Positions 1 through 10,330 of a stretch of DNA of 64,000 bases are shown piece by piece (position 1 is the stretch's first letter; each line of letters opens with the position of its first letter). The stretch spans positions 4,712,001-4,776,000 of the forward strand of contig JAILWY010000023.1 of NCBI GenBank assembly GCA_022113835.1, written 5' to 3'. The notes under the pieces are model-generated. The model worked only from the letters and a program-made list of their open reading frames with translations. It ran no database searches and was not told the DNA's origin. The position numbers were made by a program, and so were the translations under genes. Source of the stretch: Atopsyche davidsoni (lineage: Eukaryota; Arthropoda; Insecta; Trichoptera; Hydrobiosidae).

Positions 1-770
1 AATAACTCTGCGCAGAGCTCAATGCGTTTTATTATTGAAGAAAAAATTAATTTCCGGATGACAGGATAAGGTATAGGATGTTTTTTGATAATGTTTTCAT
101 TTTTTTTGAAACGGCAGTGAATTTGAAATGGTTTGTACCTTACATAATAAATCAAATTTTCATTTCAAAATTGCGTCAACACACTTGAATACCTCGGAGG
201 AAAAATACAATAGAAATGATTAAATATTTTTTCAATTATCATTAAAAACAAGATATCAAAGTATTTGAATTGATGTATAAGTGTCATACAAAACATATAT
301 TATATTTACTAAAATTACGTGATGGCAAGTTATGCCTCTTAAAAGCAAAGCTTCAAGCAAATTACTCATAGTCAATAATTTAACCAAGTTTGAAATGTTT
401 GCCTAAAACATTAAATCAAAGGGAAATAAATGACATGTAGTATGATAAAATAAGCGAGAGTTCATCTTATATGTATAAAATGATATTGATAGATTGATTT
501 TATGCGAAACTACATTACTGTCGCCTAGTAGGATCTGCGAGTAATTTAAGCCAAATGTTCGAAGTTAAATGACATAAACTGTAATTACATCGGAAGTTGA
601 GAGTTATGTGAATATGGAAGAGATTCATAAAATAAAAGTTTTCGTGTAAATACAGCATGGAAAAAAATCATGGGAAAAAATTAACTTCATTTAAAATTGA
701 TTTGATGTTTTTGAAAATGAAACTCAAATTAGAATATTTAAAAAAAATATATATATAAAAAAAGAAAATA
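1..770. other. AT-rich DNA, no recognisable feature
   Basis: No gene, RNA or mobile element is recognised. The stretch is AT-rich with short homopolymers. It ends in an A/T-rich run that is also the spacer between macro-units of the minisatellite that follows, so the true edge of the array is uncertain by some tens of bases. Confidence 0.6.
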
Positions 771-3057
771 TGAAAAAACCTGAAATAGAGACGTCAGGTG
801 GCAGCTAATGCAGGTATCTTGCAGTAATGAGTTTTACGGGCAGCAAAGACAGGCAACCGTAAAGATGTGATGGAGGATGGCGGCATGGTCAGGCATCCTG
901 GAGTTGAGAAGTCAGGGGGCAGCAAAAGCAGGCATCTTGCAGCGATGGGTTTTATGAGCAGCAAGGGCAGGCAACCGTAAAGATGTGATGGAGGATGTCG
1001 GCATAGTCAGGCAACGTGAAGTTGAGGCGTCAGGTGGCAGCAAGGGCAGGCGTCCTGGAGTAGGGAGGCTGGAAGCGGCAATTGCAGGCAACCGTAAAGA
1101 TGCGATGTTGGATGGCGGCATGGTAAGGCAACCTGAAGTTGAGACGTCAGGTGGCAGCAAGGGCAGGCGTCCTGGAGTGGGGAGGCTGGAAGCGGCAATT
1201 GCAGGCAACCGTAAAGATGCGATGTTGGATGGCGGCATGGTCAGGCATCCTGGAGTTGAGACGTCAGGTGACAGCAAGGACAGGCATCCTGGAGTTGAGA
1301 CGTCAGGTGGCAGCAAGGACAGGCATCCTGGAGTTGAGACGTCAGGTGGCAGCAAGGGCAGGCGTCCTGGAGTTGGATGGGCTGAAAGCGGCAATTGCAG
1401 GTAACCGTTAAGATGCGAATTGGGATGGTTAGACCTCAGGTGGCAGCACGGACAGGCGACCTGGAATAGGATGGTCTGGAAAAAGAAATGCCAGTTAAAA
1501 TGCGACGCAACTAATGAACAAATAACAGAACAGAAAAATATAAAATAGGATAAAAAAGAAAAAAAATAGATATATAAAAAAAGAAAATATGAAAAAACCT
1601 GAAATAGAGACGTCAGGTGGCAGCTAATGCAGGTATCTTGCAGTAATGAGTTTTACGGGCAGCAAAGACAGGCAACCGTGAAGATGTGATGGAGGATGGC
1701 GGCATGGTCAGGCATCCTGGAGTTGAGAAGTCAGGGGGCAGCAAAAGCAGGCATCTTGCAGCGATGGGTTTTATGAGCAGCAAGGGCAGGCAACCGTAAA
1801 GATGTGATGGAGGATGTCGGCATAGTCAGGCAACGTGAAGTTGAGGCGTCAGGTGGCAGCACGGGCAGGCGTCCTGGAGTAGGATGGGCTAGAAGCAACA
1901 AAAACAAGAATTAGAAAATAAACGAAGCCATAAATACTTCAAAAAATAACGGAACGATACTGAACGGATAGATGAGAAGCGGAATGGCGGCATGGTCAGG
2001 CAACCTGAAGTTGAGACGTCAGGTGGCAGCAAGGGCAGGCGTCCTGGAGTTGGATGGGCTGAAAGCGGCAATTGCAGGTAACCGTTAAGATGCGAATTGG
2101 GATGGTTAGACCTCAGGTGGCAGCACGGACAGGCGACCTGGAATAGGATGGTCTGGAAAAAGAAATGCCAGTTAAAATGCGACGCAACTAATGAACAAAT
2201 AACAGAACAGAAAAATATAAAATAGGATAAAAAAGAAAAAAAATAGATATATAAAAAAAGAAAATATGAAAAAACCTGAAATAGAGACGTCAGGTGGCAG
2301 CTAATGCAGGTATCTTGCAGTAATGAGTTTTACGGGCAGCAAAGACAGGCAACCGTGAAGATGTGATGGAGGATGGCGGCATGGTCAGGCATCCTGGAGT
2401 TGAGACGTCAGGTGGCAGCAAGGGCAGGCGTCCTGGAGTTGGATGGGCTGGAAGCGGCAATTACAGGTAACCGTTAAGATGCGAATTGGGATGGTTAGAC
2501 CTCAGGTGGCAGCACGGACAGGCGACCTGGAATAGGATGGTCTGGAAAAAGAAATGCCAGTTAAAATGCGACGCAACTAATGAACAAATAACAGAACAGA
2601 AAAATATAAAATAGGATAAAAAAGAAAAAAAATAGATATATAAAAAAAGAAAATATGAAAAAACCTGAAATAGAGACGTCAGGTGGCAGCTAATGCAGGT
2701 ATCTTGCAGTAATGAGTTTTACGGGCAGCAAAGACAGGCAACCGTGAAGATGTGATGGAGGATGGCGGCATGGTCAGGCATCCTGGAGTTGAGAAGTCAG
2801 GGGGCAGCAAAAGCAGGCATCTTGCAGCGATGGGTTTTATGAGCAGCAAGGGCAGGCAACCGTAAAGATGTGATGGAGGATGTCGGCATAGTCAGGCAAC
2901 GTGAAGTTGAGGCGTCAGGTGGCAGCACGGGCAGGCGTCCTGGAGTAGGATGGGCTAGAAGCAACAAAAACAAGAATTAGAAAATAAACGAAGCCATAAA
3001 TACTTCAAAAAATAACGGAACGATACTGAACGGATAGATGAGAAGCGGAATGGCGGC
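771..3057 (+). repeat. Macro-units with AT-rich spacers (left part of array 1)
   Basis: The marker TGAAAAAACCTGAAATAGAG recurs at about 771, 1590, 2267 and 2656, giving macro-units of 819, 677 and 389 bp that differ in how many 39-bp monomers they hold. Each macro-unit ends in an A-rich spacer containing AACAGAACAGAAAAATATAA before the next marker. A second spacer type, with CGAAGCCATAAATACTTC, occurs at about 1920 and 2990 and again at about 21005 in array 2. The variable copy number inside otherwise matching units points to unequal exchange. Confidence 0.85.
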
Positions 3058-4990
3058 ATGGTCAGGCAACCTGAAGTTGAGACGTCAGGTGGCAGCAAGG
3101 GCAGGCGTCCTGGAGTAGGGAGGCTGGAAGCGGCAATTGCAGGCAACCGTAAAGATGTGACGTGGGATGTCGGCATGGCCAGGCAACCTGAAGTTGAGAC
3201 GTCAGGTGGCAGCAAGGGCAGGCGTCCTGGAGTAGGGAGGCTGGAAGCGGCAATTGCAGGCAACCGTAAAGATGTGACGTGGGATGGCGGCATGGCCAGG
3301 CAACCTGAAGTTGAGACGTCAGGTGGCAGCAAGGGCAGGCGTCCTGGAGTAGGGAGGCTGGAAGCGGCAATTGCAGGCAACCGTAAAGATGTGACGTGGG
3401 ATGGCGGCATGGCCAGGCAACCTGAAGTTGAGACGTCAGGTGGCAGCAAGGGCAGGCGTCCTGGAGTAGGGAGGCTGGAAGCGGCAGTTGCAGGCAACCG
3501 TAAAGATGTGACTTGGGATGGCGGCATGGCCAGGCAACCTGATGTTGAGACGTCAGGTGGCAGCAAGGGCAGGCGACCTGGAGTAGGAAGGCTGGAAGCG
3601 GCAATTGCAGGCAACCGTAAAGATGTGACGTGGGATGGCGGCATGGCCAGGCAACCTGAAGTTGAGACGTCAGGTGGCAGCGAGGGCAGGCGTCCTGGAG
3701 TTGAGCCGATAGGTGGCAGCAAGGGCAGGCGACCTAGAGTAGGAAGACTGGAAGCGGCAATTGCAGGCAACCGTATAGATGAGAAGTGGGATGGCGGCAT
3801 GGCCAGGCAACCTGAAGTTGAGACGTCAGGTGGCAGCGAGGGCAGGCGTCCTGGAGTTGAGCCGATAGGAGGCAGCAAGGGCAGGCGACCTAGAGTAGGA
3901 AGACTGGAAGCGGCAATTGCAGGCAACCGTATAGATGAAAAGTGGGATGGCTGCATGGCCAGGCAACCTGAAGTTGAGACGTCAGGTGGCAGCGAGGGCA
4001 GGCGTCCTGGAGTTGAGCCGATAGGAGGCAGCAAGGGCAGGCGTCCTGGAGTAGGGAGGCTGGAAGCGGCAATTGCAGGCAACCGTATAGATGAGAAGTG
4101 GGATGGCTGCATGGCCAGGCAACCTGAAGTTGAGACGTCAGGTGGCAGCGAGGGCAGGCGTCCTGGAGTTGAGCCGATAGGAGGCAGCAAGGGCAGGCGA
4201 CCTAGAGTAGGAAGACTGGAAGCGGCAATTGCAGGCAACCGTATAGATGAGAAGTGGGATGGCTGCATGGCCAGGCAACCTGAAGTTGAGACGTCAGGTG
4301 GCAGCGAGGGCAGGCGTCCTGGAGTTGAGCCGATAGGAGGCAGCAAGGGCAGGCGACCTAGAGTAGGAAGACTGGAAGCGGCAATTGCAGGCAACCGTAT
4401 AGATGAGAAGTGGGATGGCTGCATGGCCAGGCAACCTGAAGTTGAGACGTCAGGTGGCAGCGAGGGCAGGCGTCCTGGAGTTGAGCCGATAGGAGGCAGC
4501 AAGGGCAGGCGACCTAGAGTAGGAAGACTGGAAGCGGCAATTGCAGGCAACCGTATAGATGAGAAGTGGGATGGCTGCATGGCCAGGCAACCTGAAGTTG
4601 AGACGTCAGGTGGCAGCGAGGGCAGGCGTCCTGGAGTTGAGCCGATAGGAGGCAGCAAGGGCAGGCGACCTAGAGTAGGAAGACTGGAAGCGGCAATTGC
4701 AGGCAACCGTATAGATGAGAAGTGGGATGGCTGCATGGCCAGGCAACCTGAAGTTGAGACGTCAGGTGGCAGCGAGGGCAGGCGTCCTGGAGTTGAGCCG
4801 ATAGGAGGCAGCAAGGGCAGGCGTCCTGGAGTAGGGAGGCTGGAAGCGGCAATTGCAGGCAACCGTATAGATGAGAAGTGGGATGGCTGCATGGCCAGGC
4901 AACCTGAAGTTGAGACGTCAGGTGGCAGCGAGGGCAGGCGTCCTGGAGTTGAGCCGATAGGCGGCAGCACGGGCAGGCGTCCTTGTGTAG
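3058..4990 (+). repeat. Higher-order block: 5 x 117 bp then 8 x 156 bp
   Basis: Units start at 3058, 3175, 3292, 3409 and 3526 (period 117), then at 3643 and every 156 bp to 4891, with a partial last unit. The 156-bp unit is the 117-bp unit plus one extra 39-bp monomer (the GAGCCGATAGG type). The switch from 3-mer to 4-mer units is sharp. Adjacent units differ by only a few bases, so homogenisation is recent. Confidence 0.92.
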
Positions 4991-5122
4991 GATGGACTGA
5001 AAGCAACAGAGACATGATTTAGGAAAGACAAGAAGGTGATAAGACAGGAAAAAGAAATGACAGAAAGCAGAATATACTGGAAGCAGAAACACAAGAAGCA
5101 GCAGACAGGAAGCAGCAAGGGT

Positions 5123-5440
5123 GTAGCAAGCTGGAAAAATAAATATTAATTGATAAATAAAGCTTATATATGAGCTGAGATATTAAATATTTGAAACTGA
5201 CCGCAATGTGGAATAACTTGAAGTCGTGACGGATAATCGAATCGTCTGGCGGCTGCGAGGACAGGACCTGATGTTTGCAAACTGGAAAAATTAATATTAA
5301 TCGATTAGAAAAGCTCACATATGCAATATATGAGCTTAAATATTATATATTTGAATCTGACCGCGATGTTAAATATTCTGAAGTCGAGACCGCAAAGCGA
5401 AACGTCTGGCGGCTTCGAGGTCTGACACCGAACTGTCAAG
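5123..5440 (+). repeat. Two diverged ~155-bp tandem units with minisatellite-like core
   Basis: The first unit (about 5123-5275) and second (about 5276-5440) share the order GCAA-CTGGAAAAA, an A/T block with TATATGAGCT, TTGAA-CTGACCGC-ATGT, CTTGAAGTCG or CTGAAGTCGAGAC, and CGTCTGGCGGCT-CGAGG. The last two blocks resemble the minisatellite monomer (CTGAAGTTGAGACGTCAGGTGGCAGCGAGG) with a 13-14 base insertion between them. They may be degenerate relatives of the array next door. The same pair occurs at about 23410-23728. Confidence 0.7.
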
Positions 5441-5494
5441 ACAATCAACATTCATTTGTTACATTCTAAAGAACAATTATGCACCACAGACCTT

Positions 5495-5533
5495 TTTTAA
5501 ACTTAGTAATTTTTTAAATTACTAGGTTTAAAA
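5495..5533. other. Palindrome in segment C
   Basis: Arms 5495-5512 and 5516-5533 (TTTTAAACTTAGTAATTT and its near-complement) pair over 18 bp with one mismatch and a 3-base loop. The same hairpin is present in segment C2 at about 23783-23821. Its function is unknown. Confidence 0.7.
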
Positions 5534-6726
5534 TAATTATCGCATAAAAATTTTAACGTTGATATTTATTTATTTTATATTTGTTAATAAATGAGACATA
5601 TTTTTTAAAATGTTTAAAATTCATCTGATTTTTTTAAAAACATATTTATATATTATAATAGTTGATATATTGAGGAATTTAATATTTATCCAAAGGTGAT
5701 TATAGTCCTGCTCGTACATTGTTTTTTATCGGATGTGAAGCAATTTTCGGCATATATACCGATTACTCATTTCTCTTTGCCGGTTTGACCTTCGGTTGTA
5801 TTTATTGTTGAAACACAAAAGACATTAGTGTCAGAAGTCTTAGTGACCACCATTGACACAGGCGGTCCCGGACCATGTGAAGTATTATGGTCAAGTTATA
5901 AATTCTCCATGAAAATAATTATGCCTCATTTGTATGTTTCACCTATGAAATAGATATTGATGGATTTGGAAATGGGTTTTAGAGGACTACGTATATTTCG
6001 TAATGCTCGGTTACGAAGCCTCATGTGACCAGCTAATCCTGAAGTTCCCTGAAGTTAATTTTTAGGTTAGTGTAGCTTTCGCAATCAGTCTTTATGGAGT
6101 GTCATCGAATAATTTCAGACATTGTCCAACCACGTGAACTATTCAGCCTAAGAGCAGAGAGCGTCAGTGGAGGAAATTCCGTGTCTCGTCCCTGCTTCAG
6201 GCCGACGATGCTATCTCCGGAGTAGAATTTTTCACCATTGTGAAAAAAGCGTCCTCAAAATTACGCTTCTTCAGGACTTATTCATGATCTCCATATCGCT
6301 GAAGTCCTTCTCCAGGTCGCGTTAATTTAGGCTTCAAAATTAACGAACAATTGACGGTTATCACTCACCGGCCGCCGGCAAGCGGACCAAAGTATTCCTA
6401 CTGTAAAAAATAGCTTCAAAGGTCTATTATTTATTGCAATAAAAATAAAACTGTGGAAGTAAATTAAACAAGTTCTAGTTTTATTATAACATGTATGTAT
6501 TTTGATAAATTTTTATAATATTTAATTTTTTGGGTGATTTTAGTTGCTCGTGTAAAAGCAGCTTTATAAACAAGGCTTGCAATATTCATATATGGAATAA
6601 TATTGTGGATAAATTTACAGAATCTGAAAGATCGTTTTTTAGGTTATAATAGAGATAGTCGCTAAATGATGAATGCCGTTTTGTTATGTTCAAGTTTTGT
6701 AAAACCGTACTATTCTCTTTATCTTT

Positions 6727-7429
6727 TATTTTTTTACTACAAACTGTACCCATGTACTTAGATATTCGGGGCTGTGATTCTATTAGAATACGCTCTAGTA
6801 TGGGGGTGTAAATAATGCACGCGATCCCGATAAATATCCCGAACATAGCAACCGTGATATTAAATTTGAGTAATGCTGGAATTCAGGGGTACGGCCGAAT
6901 AAGTAAGACTGTAATTATCAAGTGCTTATCTATCTATATATATAAAACACTAAAGATGTTTGTTTATCCGTTATAGGCTTTGAAACCATACAACCGATGA
7001 GCCCCACACCGGTTTCATTTGAAAGTTAATAATACGAAGAATCTTTTTGACTATTAAAACAATGCCTTAAATACATTCGGTCTATTAATTAAGTCGATTT
7101 TTGACATTTTCCATACAAAAATTTTCAACATTTGTAAAGTCGAGGTTGTTCCTCGCAAAAAATTTGAAAAAAGAACATTGTGAAGATCGCGCATAAAACA
7201 AAATCACTATCTGTCATTCACTACAGAGGGTTTTATCATTTGTGGTTATCAAAAAATGGCACCAAAAGAGCTGTAATTGGAAGAAATACAGCAGATGCGT
7301 TCGCATATTTAGGTAATCGATTCGCGTATGAATAGTGTATTTTGTATTATTATTATTATTACAAGGTATTTATTTCTTTGATGATTATTTTTTGAAGATA
7401 CAAATTAACAATATAATTACCGATTTCAG
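6727..7429. other. AT-rich DNA containing a Helitron-like 5-prime end
   Basis: Apart from the Helitron-like terminus at 6933, nothing is recognised. It begins exactly where homology to the second duplication copy stops, so it is the left edge of the 10.2 kb block present in copy 1 and missing in copy 2. Confidence 0.5.
6933..7010 (+). mobile_element. Candidate Helitron-like 5-prime terminus
   Basis: The sequence TCTATATATATAAAACACTA preceded by A, then a T/G-rich run (GATGTTTGTTTATCCGTTAT), has the form I associate with 5-prime ends of arthropod Helitrons: a TC start and insertion after A. I could not find a matching 3-prime hairpin plus CTRR end downstream, so the extent is unknown and it may be only a fragment. 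It is a different family from the Helitron-like copies at 11312 and 28846. Confidence 0.4.
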
Positions 7430-7444
7430 TTGCAGACTACTCGC

Positions 7445-7708
7445 GATGCGGGGTGTTCAGTCTCACAGGGGCTGTTGTCCACCTCGCCTGGTGGTCTGCT
7501 TCCCGACAGTGGCCTCGTTACTGTAGCGAAGCCGGCGTCCTTGTCGTCCTTGTGGGCTTCGTGCTGCAGGGAGTCTTTCTTGGCCGCCATGAGCAGCTGG
7601 ATCATGTCCGCCGGTGGATGTTCTGCTCCTCTCGGGTCTTCATGGTTCCATTGACTAAATTTCTGAAGAAGTCGGATACATTCAAATCGATTATAGGCAT
7701 GTTGATAA
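7445..7708 (-). pseudogene. Cytochrome P450 (CYP9-like) exon, frameshifted
   Basis: Insect CYP9 enzymes are membrane-bound haem monooxygenases of detoxification. Read on the minus strand, one frame gives a segment with SDFFRNLV and TMKTREEQNIHR. A second frame continues directly with DMIQLLMAAKKDSLQ and ends in GFATV, and a third gives NEATVGKQ. Together these match the order of the helix F-G to I region of CYP9-type P450s (REE...I.RPDMI.LLM.AKK...GFATVEES.VGK). At least two frameshifts separate the parts, and the open frame stops soon after. A possible splice acceptor AG lies at about 7709-7710. GC content is far above the flanks, as expected of an old exon. No haem-binding exon is seen nearby. 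It is probably a pseudogene or stranded exon. Confidence 0.78.
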
Positions 7709-7715
7709 CTAATAA

Positions 7716-8154
7716 TTAAATTATACAAGAAAGGCAAATACTCTGCCTATAGTTCCTAATCAAAATGTGTGTCATAGATATAAAGAAATTTAAGATTTAG
7801 ATTTGTTAAAATTTGATGAATAGCTCCAAATGATACATAATACTTCATAGAACTACTTCATTTATATTTTTACATTAAAAGACTGTGTGCCTATATATAA
7901 ATATATATACTACTTACATATTATAAAGAATGTCTTAGCAGTAGAGCAAAATATTCTGCCGTGGAGTAATTGTATTTTTTTTCTCAGGAATTATACAAAA
8001 AAAACATTTTCTACGTAAACAGGAAATCTTGTGTATTTATAAAAATATATTAAATATTTCTTGAGAATGGTTAAATGTAAAATTGATAGGATCTCTTTGA
8101 AGTATACGAGTATTTCTCCTCCTATCAAATAAAGTTCTAAGATAAATCTGAATA
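7716..8154. other. AT-rich DNA, no recognisable feature
   Basis: No coding or RNA feature is recognised. It separates the P450 relic from the pogo/Tigger relic. Confidence 0.5.
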
Positions 8155-8540
8155 CACCCATACCTCGCTTTACGGCCTAGATACGTTCCACGAAACTTGG
8201 CCGCAAAGCGAAACGCCGTATAAGGAATCAATTATTCTAATACAAATTCATACAAATTCAATGGGATCGTAACACTTTTTACACATTCTGGCCATATTTT
8301 TTTCCAAACATGGTTCGTTGTTGTTCATTTTAATTCCTTCCATGATTCACTGATGCTATCAACAGCATCCTTGATGTTATAGTTTTTCCAAAATGTTTTA
8401 ATTGCTGCTTTACCATCGGTTTCCCTTATGAGCTGTCGGAAAGTTTGGCGTAGGTAATATGCCTTAAAAGTGGCTATTGTACCCTGATCCATTGGTTGGA
8501 TCAGAGCTGTTGTATTTTTCGGAAGGTACTCAATCATGAC
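8155..8540 (-). pseudogene. pogo/Tigger-type DNA transposase relic with one terminus
   Basis: The minus strand encodes a fragment from about 8537 to 8325 containing LPKNTTALIQPMDQG, ATFKAYYLR and KNYNIKDAVDSISESWKEL. This is the C-terminal part of the DDE domain of Tigger/jerky-like (pogo superfamily) transposases, and the D of QPMDQG is the expected last catalytic acid. The rest of the protein is missing: a TA microsatellite starts just upstream at 8585. Downstream, 8155-8230 (CATACCTCGCTTTACGGCCT and the later GCGAAACGCCGTATAAGG) looks like the element terminus. It is dead and 5-prime truncated. Confidence 0.8.
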
Positions 8541-8581
8541 ATCTTCAAATAGCTCGGATTGAAAAGGGCCGTTAAAGCGAT

Positions 8582-8584
<3 letters not shown>

Positions 8585-8656
<72 letters not shown>
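8585..8656. repeat. (TA)n microsatellite
   Basis: About 36 uninterrupted TA units immediately beside the truncated transposase relic. Length is likely polymorphic and prone to assembly error. Confidence 0.97.
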
Positions 8657-8659
<3 letters not shown>

Positions 8660-9639
8660 TGTTGATTGATGTCTATCAAATACCAGATATCTCAAATTAG
8701 GTCTCCGTAGGTTAAAAAAGTCCTTTCTAAAGACAAGACAAATCGCCAACCACCAGGAAAAACGTTCAAAAACATTTAAAAATACCCTTATTTTTATCGC
8801 AATACTGCGCTTTATTTAAATCAAGTAAGCTTTATTACTAGTATTGGCGACGGCTACCAGATTTATTCTCTCGAGGAGACGCTGGCAGTCGGTTTACTTC
8901 TTCGGCTTCAGCATATGAATTCGCCAAGGTTCATACGCTAGCAGTGGATTGTATTATCATTCATTTAAAACACTTTATTCGTATAAACTTTAATTCAAGC
9001 TTCATTACAAACATTGATTACAATTTAACATTTATCTGATATTAAAACAGGTTACATTTAACACTTGATTTTAACTTTGGACCGATAACCGGGTCGTTTA
9101 ATTTCACTTCACTTTCGACACAATATACTCCGAACTCGCGGCAGTATTACTTTATGAGATTTGTAAGATCTCTAACCATTGCGGCAGGTATACGAACGCA
9201 TCGTATCCTGGCAGAGTATCCTTGCTCCCGGGCAGCGTCAGCCCGTGGAGTCAACTCGAATTCTTTTCAACTTTTTAACGACAGACACGCGATCCTGCAT
9301 GGTTGTCGGAGTATCCTTGCTCCCGGGCAGCGTCACCCCGTGGAGTCAAATCGAGTACTGCCTCCTTGCGAAAATTAAAATTAAATTTCAAAATTCTTTT
9401 ATTTTTCATTAGGTTTATTACAATAGATCTTATAACTAATGTTTTGGTGAGGTGTTTGTCTATCCCCGTCCTGCGCGCAGGTTTCGGGGCTCTCAATGTG
9501 TGACTTAGGTGGTAGCGTACATGAATTTCTATGGTTGTGATATTGTGTTAGGCAGGGAAAATGAGTGGGAAAAAACCCTTTATTCGCATGTGTTTATGTG
9601 TAATAAATATCTACGAACTATATAACAAAGATAAAATTT
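8660..9639. other. Unassigned DNA with a direct-repeat pair
   Basis: This is mixed composition DNA with GC-richer blocks at about 8845-8945 and 9120-9365. No protein family is recognised in any frame. Apart from the direct repeat listed separately, I see nothing definite; an unrecognised mobile element end is possible. Confidence 0.4.
9215..9355 (+). repeat. Two direct copies of a ~46-bp GC-rich motif, 95 bp apart
   Basis: AGTATCCTTGCTCCCGGGCA, followed by GCGTCA-CCCGTGGAGTCAA-TCGA, occurs at 9215 and again at 9310 with two or three differences. The DNA between the copies (with CAACTTTTTAACGACAGACA) is not repeated further, so this is a two-unit repeat and not an array. Confidence 0.85.
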
Positions 9640-10330
9640 ATAACAATAACAGGTAGGGCAGGAGGATGCAAAGTTCACTCCTGGGTAGGTTTTTTGGGAA
9701 CTTGGCGCTCCTTCTTGTATAGGGTGCCCCTGGAGCCGTCGGAGACTGTTTTGGACGAAACGGTCTTTATACCGTTGGAACGTCCGGCTGCCCGGGTGGC
9801 GGGCCGTGTTTAAGAACAATGAATCCCAGATCAGGCTTTCGGCACGTATGTCCGGACTGATTCTGGAAACAATCATAAACCTACCCGAGCGGCGTCATAT
9901 ACATTGCAAATACAAAGGTAACGCGGCGGTCCCTTTAGGAGCAATAATCATAAAAATCCCCCGGCCGTGTGGTCCGTGGGAGCGGAGGCCGTGGTCGAGG
10001 CGCCGGTCCGGCGGCCGTTTATAGCAAAAAACTATATCTATATTATTTTTATTTTAAAAGAATTGAAACTATGATCGCGTTGCCAACAACTAGTAACTTA
10101 AAAGCATCGTCGAACACGTGCTCAATATTTTTGACAAGCTGGAGATAACCCCGAGTTTCGAAACTAGTTGGGGAAATGAATAAAAACACCATGTAAGGCA
10201 CCCTGTATAGCGGGCAGCCGCATGGAGTTTCACGGGGAGCGCATGGAGCCGGGGAAGTACACACGGGGAAGGAGTGGCTCGACAGGACCGCTCCAAATAT
10301 TTACATTTTATGCAGCCAAAACTAATACTA
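9640..10330. other. GC-rich block of unknown nature
   Basis: The block 9655-10020 is unusually GC-rich for this window, reaching CGAGGCGCCGGTCCGGCGGC near 10000. A second patch lies at 10205-10300. Short open frames exist on both strands, but none shows a recognisable family. At about 10140-10205 the run ending in AAGGCACCCTGTATA looks like the terminus of an insect DNA transposon (reverse complement starts TATACAGGGTG). It could be a decayed gene, a mobile element or a conserved non-coding block; I cannot tell which. Confidence 0.35.

Larger units (their letters stand above)
771..5015 (+). repeat. GC-rich minisatellite array 1 (39-bp monomer, higher-order units)
   Basis: This is a tandem array that is much more G-rich than its surroundings. 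Aligning the units shows a 39-bp monomer of the form GAGACGTCAGGTGGCAGCAA followed by GGGCAGGCGTCCTGGAGTT. Variant monomers begin GAGCCGATAGG, GGAAGACTGGAAGC and GAGAAGTGGGATGG and keep the GGC-GCA...GCAGGC-ACC core. Three monomers form 117-bp units and four form 156-bp units. The left part also contains larger macro-units with A/T-rich spacers. Because 39 is a multiple of three, long open frames appear on both strands (about 650 codons on plus and 690 on minus). I regard these as by-products of the repeat and not genes. Confidence 0.93.
5016..6726 (+). repeat. Duplicated segment C, copy 1
   Basis: The segment is almost identical, with a few small indels, to 23305-25026. Offsets drift from 18288 to 18300. 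It begins at the right edge of the minisatellite and ends inside TATTCTCTTTATCTTT, where the two copies diverge. It contains two diverged 155-bp tandem units, an 18-bp-arm palindrome and a GC-richer patch at about 6140-6400. I see no convincing coding sequence. Confidence 0.92.

Noticed and set aside
3058..4990. Regular spaced repeats resembling a CRISPR array
   Set aside because: The units are contiguous homologous monomers with no unique spacers, the DNA is eukaryotic, and no cas-like genes are present.
2955..5022. Very long open reading frames on both strands of the minisatellite (about 650-690 codons; similarly about 777 codons in array 2)
   Set aside because: The period is a multiple of 3, so any stop-free monomer gives long frames on both strands. 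The plus frame in array 2 is broken by TGG to TAG in several units, units vary without codon-position bias, and no start, splice or domain context exists.
9940..10020. GC-rich block as an rRNA fragment
   Set aside because: The composition is suggestive, but I could not match any conserved rRNA core sequence.
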